Assembly: GCA_947503525.1 (NCBI GenBank)
Contig: CANNEA010000010.1
Span: 124,001-188,000 of the forward strand
Length of the DNA: 64,000 nt
Source of the DNA: an uncultured Carboxylicivirga sp.
GTDB lineage: Bacteria; Bacteroidota; Bacteroidia; Bacteroidales; Marinilabiliaceae
Direction of reading: 5' to 3'
Shown here piece by piece: positions 16,291-22,708 of the stretch. The notes beneath the pieces were generated by a model. The model had not been told where the DNA came from. It saw only the letters and a program-made list of their open reading frames with translations, and did not search any database. Every line of letters starts with the position of its first letter. The stretch's first letter is position 1. The translations under genes were made by a program, and so were the position numbers.

Positions 16291-16499
16291 CGTTTTATTT
16301 TTTAAATTATTATTGTTTTAATTGTTCTTGCTTGTTTGATTAGAACAGGGTAACCATTAATAATAAACCCTTTAAATTCCCCTAACTAGCTGGTGAAATT
16401 GAAGATGAAAACAAGTAAAAATTAAGGTTGACATTTACCCCTATTCCTAATTTAAGCGGTGTGTGGAGGCCTAAAAACGATTGTGCTGTTAGGGTAACA
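16291..16499 (-). promoter_or_regulatory. Leader with dyad, shared by divergent genes
   Basis: Plus-strand elements: TAGAACAGGG at 16341-16350 (51 bases from the lipopeptide start), AGGGT...ACCCT (16347-16351 and 16367-16371), and the perfect dyad TGTTAGGGTAACA at 16487-16499 (197 bases from the lipopeptide start). The dyad faces the regulator-like gene at 16595 on the other side, so one site could serve both. The remaining 95 bases to 16594 hold only an AT-rich promoter-like stretch. Confidence 0.65.
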
Positions 16500-16594
16500 A
16501 TTACCTATTTTCTTTTAAAACATTGCCATGTTGTTTCCTTTTGTTGGCAAATTAAATGAAAGCGGCTAAATTGAAGTCATAATTAGTTATACCT

Positions 16595-18172
16595 ATGGCC
16601 GACCGAAAGAAATACAAAATACGAGTTGAGATTATCAACAAGCAAATGGAAACTATCTTAAATAGCAGTGTTTTTAAGAAGGCTAAGAAACTGCAGGCCA
16701 TCCTCCGTTACCTTGTTGAACAAGTAAACGCCGGTAAAAGCTGGCAACTAAAAATGATATCTGTAGCTATTGATGTATTTGATTTGGATGCTGATTTGAG
16801 TCCTTCGGATGAAACAAAAGTTAGAATGCAGGTTGGCAGATTAAGACAACGCTTACATGAATATTATAACGAAGAAGGAAGTAATGATTCAGTTGTATTT
16901 CGTCTTCAAAAAGGGAGTTACGTGCCTGAGTTTATATTAAGAAAGGATTTAAACACATTTTCTGAAACAAGAGAAGTGGTCAATACCTCTATGTATTCAA
17001 TTGCTGTATACCCAATTGCAAATAATGGTGATGAGTCTCTTAAATCTATTTGTATTGGTTTATCTCAGCAACTCATTATTGATTTATCACGCTTCTCCTA
17101 TTTAAATGTACGTGGAGAAGTACAACAATCACAATATCCCGATCTTACTGATCTTAAATCAATGTCAAAAGATTTAGGCGCAAGATTCCTGTTAACTGGA
17201 AACATTACGAAGATTGGAGATGAATATACCGTAATGCTAAATTTGAACGATTTAAGCAAAACAACAGTACTATGGGGCGATTCGTATCAATTCAAATCGG
17301 GTGAATTAAATGCGCTTATATCCTCTTCTTCTCAAAAGGCAGTATCTTCAATTACCAGTAGCTATGGAGTTCTGGCAAAACATTTAATGTCCGCTTTGAA
17401 TGTTGAGCAAGTTAACATTAAAGAAAAAGTGAACTTATTGTATTCAAAGTGGGGTCGCGAGTATACTGATCATTCTGCATCCGAAGTACTACAAGCAATC
17501 CATGAAGGATTAACAACTTACCCTGACAATACAGATCTTATGGCCATTGCTGCTGAAGTCTATCTATCGCGTTATTATTTTTCTGATTTAATTGATGATA
17601 CAGATTTCGTTGTGGGAAAAGACTTTGCAATGAAGGCTATTGAACAGGATCCCTATCATACTATCGCATGTTGGTCTGCTGGCTTATATTACTATCTAAA
17701 CAAAGAGAAAGAATTAAGTCTTGAGTACTTTAATCGCTGTGCTGAGAGTAATCCTAACGATGCTATTTTTATTAATGGTGTTGGTGTTATGGCTTATTTT
17801 CTCGACGAAGAAGATTTATCAATGCAATTGATGAAAGAGGCTAATCAATCTACTCAATTATTACAACCATTTGATGAGGCTGTATATTGTTTGATTTTCT
17901 TAAAAAAAGGCGAATTTCAAGATGCTTTTAAAGTAGCCATGAAAATTAATCTTAAGGACAATTATCTGGATCCACTGTTAAAAATGGTATGCTATAATAG
18001 CCTGGGACGCATGGAAGAATCTAAATTGGAGTTATCCCGATTACTAAAGATAAGACCCGAATTTCTATCACAAGGCACTCAAATGCTCAATACAATATTT
18101 TATAGCAATGATGTGGTCAAGCTGCTTACATCGAGCTTTAATTCAGTTTCTGAAACTCCTTTAAACTTATAA
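16595..18172 (+). CDS. TolB/TPR-type regulator-like protein
   Basis: 525 residues, no membrane helix. Residues 28-113 match the N-terminal domain of a family of bacterial proteins that pair a putative DNA-binding or signalling module with a TolB/FlgO-like domain. Its motifs are LQAILRYLVEQVNAGKSWQLK, ETKVRMQVGRLRQRLHEYY and RLQKGSYVPEF. Residues about 134-235 are the TolB-like domain (SIAVYPIANNGDE, GARFLLTGNITKIGDEYTV), and 270-520 are tetratricopeptide-like helices. Relatives in Proteobacteria and Acidobacteria are often called CadC-like or adenylate-cyclase-like regulators. Its divergent placement from the lipopeptide gene, sharing the dyad at 16487-16499, suggests it controls the set and itself. 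DNA binding is inferred, not shown. Confidence 0.65.
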   Translation: MADRKKYKIRVEIINKQMETILNSSVFKKAKKLQAILRYLVEQVNAGKSWQLKMISVAIDVFDLDADLSPSDETKVRMQVGRLRQRLHEYYNEEGSNDSVVFRLQKGSYVPEFILRKDLNTFSETREVVNTSMYSIAVYPIANNGDESLKSICIGLSQQLIIDLSRFSYLNVRGEVQQSQYPDLTDLKSMSKDLGARFLLTGNITKIGDEYTVMLNLNDLSKTTVLWGDSYQFKSGELNALISSSSQKAVSSITSSYGVLAKHLMSALNVEQVNIKEKVNLLYSKWGREYTDHSASEVLQAIHEGLTTYPDNTDLMAIAAEVYLSRYYFSDLIDDTDFVVGKDFAMKAIEQDPYHTIACWSAGLYYYLNKEKELSLEYFNRCAESNPNDAIFINGVGVMAYFLDEEDLSMQLMKEANQSTQLLQPFDEAVYCLIFLKKGEFQDAFKVAMKINLKDNYLDPLLKMVCYNSLGRMEESKLELSRLLKIRPEFLSQGTQMLNTIFYSNDVVKLLTSSFNSVSETPLNL

Positions 18173-18173
18173 A

Positions 18174-18197
18174 GGCTGCCATAGAAAGCAGCCCCTT
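18174..18197 (+). terminator. Hairpin terminator between convergent genes
   Basis: GGCTGC (18174-18179), loop of 8, GCAGCC (18188-18193), then CCTTTAT. It follows the stop of the TolB/TPR gene by one base and precedes the convergent gene at 18225. Confidence 0.6.
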
Positions 18198-18224
18198 TAT
18201 CATATCACAAATGGATTTTTAGTT

Positions 18225-19061
18225 TTACGCTTTTCGCAATTGCTTTATTTCGTCCATAATAATGGTCACTTCCTTTTTAGCATCTTCTTGATTGTTAACT
18301 TCCGGATCAAAAGTCACTAATCTTTCGTATTCTTTTTCAATCGCTTTTGCATCACTGCCTTCTGAAGCAATAATAGCCTTAAGCCATATGGCGGTTAATC
18401 TATGATTGGCATCCTTTGATGTTTCACCAATATTGGCAAAAGCCAAAGCCCGTTCCATATTATTGTCCAATAAAGCCAGGAAAGCATCAACATTCTCACT
18501 TCCATATTCCTTACGATATTGTTCTTCCTCCGATGGTTTTGCAACTTGTTTGTCTTGCATATCAGCCAGCATTTGATTTTGTGCCATCATCATGCGCTCA
18601 TCATTAATGTCTTTCGAAATGGTACCAACTCCATGTGTGGCAATACCAGCTGCAGCCAATTGTCGGTCATCAGCTAAAACCCCAATTAAATACATCACTC
18701 CACCTGCAGCCCGCGCAACATGTGCAGCGGTTCGGCGAGATTGTAAATCTTCAATTTGCATGCGATAAATGTTTCCGTCGCCTGTGAAATCAAGTTTAAT
18801 ATGTTTTGAGAATGGTCTATTTGTTTTTAGTGATAAGCGTTTATATAAATCAAAATCATCAGTCTTTAAACTTTTAATTTGTTCATATTTGATAATTTGA
18901 TTTTCATCATCAACAATCCCTCCGCTTCGAATATTATTTAAAGCAACATCCATTTCCTGTTGGCTCCCATCCTTAAGTATGATTTGAATTGGCTTAGCCA
19001 TACACAATACATTGCTAATAGTTATTAAAATAATAAGTGTTGTTACCTTTAAAATTTTCAT
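18225..19061 (-). CDS. Exported protein of unknown function with glycine-zipper-like segment
   Basis: 278 residues with a signal peptide (about 1-21). The N-terminal third is beta-rich (IQIILKDGSQQEMDVALNNI, DDFDLYKRLSLKTNRPF). Residues about 110-155 form an Ala/Gly-rich hydrophobic stretch (HVARAAGGVMYLIGVLADDRQ, AAAGIATHGVGTISKD) that could insert in a membrane. The rest is helical and charged, with a TPR-like end (AFLALLDNNMERALAFANIG). Not recognised as a named family. Its leader has the AGGGT-N15-ACCCT inverted repeat and ACAGGG, but I do not see the dyad, so membership of the regulon is partial. Confidence 0.65.
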   Translation of the reverse strand: MKILKVTTLIILITISNVLCMAKPIQIILKDGSQQEMDVALNNIRSGGIVDDENQIIKYEQIKSLKTDDFDLYKRLSLKTNRPFSKHIKLDFTGDGNIYRMQIEDLQSRRTAAHVARAAGGVMYLIGVLADDRQLAAAGIATHGVGTISKDINDERMMMAQNQMLADMQDKQVAKPSEEEQYRKEYGSENVDAFLALLDNNMERALAFANIGETSKDANHRLTAIWLKAIIASEGSDAKAIEKEYERLVTFDPEVNNQEDAKKEVTIIMDEIKQLRKA

Positions 19062-19147
19062 AGTTCTATTATTTACATTTTACTTACAACAGGGTAGAAT
19101 CAGAATGAAAACCCTAAACAATAATACGCTTGTCATGCTTTAAATGA
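19062..19147 (-). promoter_or_regulatory. Leader of the 278-codon exported protein
   Basis: Plus-strand AGGGT (19091-19095) and ACCCT (19111-19115) form the same inverted repeat as in the lipopeptide leaders, and ACAGGG lies at 19089-19094. No TGTTAGGGTAACA-like site was found in the 440 bases upstream. Confidence 0.45.
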
Positions 19148-19267
19148 AGAATAAGAAAAGACATACTTTTAAACTTCAATGAAGCAAATAAACCTGATAT
19201 ATATGATCGTTTAGAAGAGACATTACATTTTGATCTTATTCCTAAATCAAATGTGTCAGAAAACTAA
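19148..19267 (+). pseudogene. Open frame without start, likely gene fragment
   Basis: After the stop at 19145-19147 the frame codes for 39 residues (KDILLNFNEANKPDIYDRLE, then ETLHFDLIPKSNVSEN) and stops at 19265-19267. There is no ATG, GTG or TTG at its head, but the composition is typical of coding sequence: charged, helical, low in rare residues. Probably the 3' end of a gene lost at the edge of the immune-like locus. Family not recognised. Confidence 0.35.
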
Positions 19268-19375
19268 GAACATGAAAAAATAATAGATTTAGGTTATGGT
19301 ATTAATGGGTAAGGCTACAAGACTTTTTGTGGTTAATGGCATAATCATCTTCCTTTATAATATCTATGATTTTAG

Positions 19376-19513
19376 GTACCTGGTTCCAAGTATTTGCAGA
19401 TATATCCGTACATTTATGAGAGTGATTATTCAAAAGGGACTTATTTTGTCCAGAACACCTGTGGAGATTTGAAGGATCTAGTTACTTGGTTAAAATCATT
19501 ACATTATGGATAA
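19376..19513 (+). pseudogene. Open frame overlapping the next start, likely gene fragment
   Basis: From a TAG at 19373-19375 the frame codes for 45 residues (start VPGSKYLQIYPYIYESDYSK, end GDLKDLVTWLKSLHYG) and stops at 19511-19513, overlapping the ATG of the membrane protein at 19506 by four codon positions. No start codon is present at its head. Overlapping stop/start of this kind is usual between translationally coupled genes, so the lost gene may once have been the operon partner of the membrane protein. The fragment begins exactly at GTACCTGGTT, a 10-mer also found in the tRNA-Cys gene. Confidence 0.4.
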
Positions 19514-19934
19514 GCAAGAAATACTTCATAAAGAAATTGATTTAATACAGAGTTGTATTAAACGAATGGCTAGTAATTCTTTTTTAATAAAAGGTTGGAC
19601 TGTTTCATTGATTGCTGTTGTACTTGCCTTGACTAAAGATAAAGTTGATTTTTTATTCATCAGTATTGTGTTATTAATACCCGTTCTTGGCTTCTGGTAT
19701 TTAGACACATTCTTTTTGCGAACAGAAAAGATGTATAGGATGATGTATAAATGGGTTATTGAAAATAGGCTTTCAAGTGAAGAGCGGATGTACGAACTCA
19801 ATCCTCAAAGATATAAGGCTGAAGTAAATTCTTCTATAAAAATTATGTTCTCAGTAACGCTGAGGATTTTTTATGGAATACCATCTCTTGTCTTAATTAC
19901 AATTATCATCTTTAAACTCATTTTACCATGCTAA
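19506..19934 (+). CDS. Small membrane protein, SLATT-like
   Basis: 142 residues. An N-terminal amphipathic helix (KQEILHKEIDLIQSCIKRMA) leads to FLIKGWTVS and two hydrophobic helices (about 32-44 and 47-66). A charged cytoplasmic helix follows (TEKMYRMMYKWVIENRLSSEERMYE), then a last hydrophobic region (about 109-140). The IQxxIxRMAxNSFxIKGW pattern is common in small membrane proteins carried on mobile elements and defence islands; the shape recalls SLATT effectors, which are thought to act as pore-forming suicide proteins. The family assignment is inference. It faces the nSTAND gene convergently (60 bases apart), so it is not in the same operon. Confidence 0.6.
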   Translation: MDKQEILHKEIDLIQSCIKRMASNSFLIKGWTVSLIAVVLALTKDKVDFLFISIVLLIPVLGFWYLDTFFLRTEKMYRMMYKWVIENRLSSEERMYELNPQRYKAEVNSSIKIMFSVTLRIFYGIPSLVLITIIIFKLILPC

Positions 19935-19993
19935 TTAAGTTGCCGTTAAAAGAGAAAAGTATTTTTTAGTTTTCATTTCAAATATTTACTCTA

Positions 19994-22708
19994 TCAAGGT
20001 GATTCACGCTTACTAAAATTAATTTCTTCAACCTTATTTTCAGGATCAACTTTGTTAGTTTTCTTAGTCTTAGTTTCGTCAATATATGGCCCTTTCAATT
20101 TTTTCAGTTTCTTTTGAATTTCTGAAGCAACTTTAGGATCGAGTAATGTAACTTTATTATATGTAAGATTCAACGATTTCAATTGAGTCAGATTGCTTAT
20201 TTCAATTGGAATATCTAGTGAGTCCAACATATTATTGCTAAGGTCTAAAAACTTAAGGTTTTTTAGATTCCAAAGACTGAGAGGAAGCTCTGTAAGTTCA
20301 TTGTTCGAAAGATTTAAAGATTCCAATTGAGTCAGTTTACCTATATCAATAGGTATTGACTCCAGCTTATTATTGCTCAGATCTAAAGCTTTTAGTTCTT
20401 TTAGATCCCAAATATTGGGAAGCTGTCCATCAAATTTACTGTGTGAAAGATTCAGGTATTTTAATTTCGAGAGACCATTTAATTCATTTGTTACGTATTT
20501 TATTCTGTTATTCGAAAAATCAAGTGCATAGATTGATATGAGTTTGCCAATAACTTTTGAAATAGAATCAATCTGTGTATCGCTAATCTTTAAATACCTC
20601 AAATTTGTAAGATCACCTATTTGTGCTGGTACAGCATTCAAATTATTATCTTTTATGGTAAGATGTTTTAGATGATCAAGAGCCAGATATTTGGCGTAGG
20701 ACTGTTTATCTTTTATATTTTTTTTTAAAAATAATTCTTCCAATCGATGACTTTTTCTTTGACCAGGTGAAACATTAGATGCTTCTGTTCTCGATTTCCA
20801 TTCAATCTCAATAGCTTCTATTTCTTGCAAAGTGGTATCAGAAGCTTGGATGATTGAATTTGTAATGTTTAACGTTAGAAATTCCTTGAAGTTTCCATCA
20901 AAATAATCCAAAGTATAGACCTTATTTGCTCTTAATGCTTTGGTTGAGATTTCAATAAAGTCATTAAAATTTTCAGCTTCATCATATCTATATGAGCAGA
21001 TAGTGTCTCCATCCTCATTAATAAATCCGAATTTATTTCCATCGGAGACTTTTGCTATACCATTGTGGAAATGATAGTTCAATCCAGAAAGAATAGTCCT
21101 TCTTTCATTTGATAATTTCTGAGACCAAATGAATAATGCTATGGCAACCACAAAAAATATAACAAACGTCACAATTACCAAATTTTTATTCCTTTGAATT
21201 AACTTCTTTTTATACTTGAACTGCCTAACTTTCTCTTCATCAGCGAGTCTTTGTTTTTGCTTTTCCTCACTCGCCTCCAGAAACTTCATGGCGAGCTCAA
21301 ATTCCCCACCATATCGTTTTGCCCAATCTTTTGTCGGCTGTTCCCTTTTCTTCCATTCCCGGGCATATTCCAGGTTAGGAGTGTCCCAAAGTGAAGCTTT
21401 CCTCTCCTTCCATCGCTTTGCCGTTTTTTCCAGAAACAGGTATTGATCTGCGGATTTGGACTCCTTGTCCACCCAATCATCCATCCGGTCCCATTGCCTG
21501 ATCAGGCTTTCATGGCCTATATCGATCATGGTTTCCGGGAAGAGGTTTTCTGTATATACAGGGGTAAGGAAACTGCATTCCGGCTGGCGGAAAATGTCGA
21601 TCACCTGCTTTACGCTTTCCTGATACTTTTCTTTTTCTTCTGATGAAACATTTTCCTCAAAATGACCGGCAACCGACGATATCACTTCTAAGAGGGTTGG
21701 CCGACGTGTATCTCTTTTACCAATACTGCGTTCGCTCAGGCACCGGAAAATGGTTTCCGCAGTCTTTTTCTGTTCGTGTATTAGCTGGTTAAAAGTTTCA
21801 TTTGCATGATTAGATAAGGCATCCTTAAAACCACCTGCTTTTTTGTAATCCTCAAGTGTGAGGACCATATCTTCGAGAGCTGATCCCCTTGACTCTGCCT
21901 GTTTTTTGGTCCACATTCGCATCAGCAGGTGCTGCAACAAGGGAAGCTGGTCAGGATCGTTTCCCATGTCATTTAACAGGTTATTGACAAGGCGGGCATC
22001 AACATGCCCGCCGAACACCCGGGCCGGACCTTCTATGGCTGCACGGGACTGTTCCCGGGTTAACCGGGGAGTTAAAAACTGACTCTCGTTAATGACTTGC
22101 GGTAATTCCTCGAATATGGCACAATCGCCCAGGAAATCGGAGCGCATGGTGATCACCACGTAGATAGGGAATTCGCCTTTCCGGGCACTTTCGATAAGTA
22201 AAGACACAAAAGCATCGGCCTCGTCAAAATTTCCCTCTTTCCTGAACCGGAAAATTTCTTCGAATTGATCAACGAGAACGAGCAAATTGGTTTTCTCCGG
22301 AAGAGGCTTTTCCTGGAGCACTTCAACCAATCCCAAGGGGCCCCGTCGCAATGTAGCATAAACATAGGCCAGTACTTCTTCCTCAGGTTCTTTTGAATCC
22401 ATTGCAGTCAATACCGCGTTTGCCAAACGTTTCAAGGGATGGCTTCCTGGGCGTAGAACAGCAAAATTCCACCTGGCACCGGCTTCAGCCATGAAACCGG
22501 CTTCAAGAGATCCGATCAAACCAGCCCTAACTAGGGAAGATTTTCCACACCCAGATGCGCCCATTACAGAGAGAAAATGCGATTCTGATAGTTTTTCTAA
22601 TAGTTGGTCGGTTTGTTCTTCTCGTCCAAAAAAAATGTCGGTTTCATATCGATGATAGGGTCGCAAACCGGGATAAGGCCATTTAGTTTCCATGGTTTCG
22701 GTTTTCAT
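19994..22708 (-). CDS. nSTAND NTPase with membrane helix, WG-like and leucine-rich repeats
   Basis: 904 residues. Residues 11-27 and on form an nSTAND1-type NTPase: GLRPYHRYETDIFFGRE opening, Walker A GASGCGKSS at 50-58, Walker B LLVLVDQFEE at 142-151, and a sensor/arginine region MRSDFLGDC near 188. A helical arm follows (300-480), then a Lys-rich stretch (KYKKKLIQRNK, 498-508) and one hydrophobic helix (509-528). After it come WG-like repeats (551-580, KFGFINEDGDTICSYRYDEAENF shortened) and about eight leucine-rich repeats (676-855, LxxLxLSNNxLxxLP). With the basic flank inside, the LRR part would face the periplasm. The start overlaps the TIR gene's end by 26 bases, so the two are co-translated. 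Base composition breaks near 21240, just before the membrane helix. Likely role: ligand sensing that triggers NTPase oligomerisation and TIR activation. Confidence 0.85.
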   Translation of the reverse strand: MKTETMETKWPYPGLRPYHRYETDIFFGREEQTDQLLEKLSESHFLSVMGASGCGKSSLVRAGLIGSLEAGFMAEAGARWNFAVLRPGSHPLKRLANAVLTAMDSKEPEEEVLAYVYATLRRGPLGLVEVLQEKPLPEKTNLLVLVDQFEEIFRFRKEGNFDEADAFVSLLIESARKGEFPIYVVITMRSDFLGDCAIFEELPQVINESQFLTPRLTREQSRAAIEGPARVFGGHVDARLVNNLLNDMGNDPDQLPLLQHLLMRMWTKKQAESRGSALEDMVLTLEDYKKAGGFKDALSNHANETFNQLIHEQKKTAETIFRCLSERSIGKRDTRRPTLLEVISSVAGHFEENVSSEEKEKYQESVKQVIDIFRQPECSFLTPVYTENLFPETMIDIGHESLIRQWDRMDDWVDKESKSADQYLFLEKTAKRWKERKASLWDTPNLEYAREWKKREQPTKDWAKRYGGEFELAMKFLEASEEKQKQRLADEEKVRQFKYKKKLIQRNKNLVIVTFVIFFVVAIALFIWSQKLSNERRTILSGLNYHFHNGIAKVSDGNKFGFINEDGDTICSYRYDEAENFNDFIEISTKALRANKVYTLDYFDGNFKEFLTLNITNSIIQASDTTLQEIEAIEIEWKSRTEASNVSPGQRKSHRLEELFLKKNIKDKQSYAKYLALDHLKHLTIKDNNLNAVPAQIGDLTNLRYLKISDTQIDSISKVIGKLISIYALDFSNNRIKYVTNELNGLSKLKYLNLSHSKFDGQLPNIWDLKELKALDLSNNKLESIPIDIGKLTQLESLNLSNNELTELPLSLWNLKNLKFLDLSNNMLDSLDIPIEISNLTQLKSLNLTYNKVTLLDPKVASEIQKKLKKLKGPYIDETKTKKTNKVDPENKVEEINFSKRESP

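Larger units (their letters stand above)
16034..16505. repeat. Duplicated lipopeptide cassette, copy 2
   Basis: Second copy of the segment at 13874-14345, same orientation, about 2.16 kb away. Synonymous changes are visible in the coding part while the mature peptide is unchanged. The leader is strongly conserved at both ends and drifted in the middle. Confidence 0.85.
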
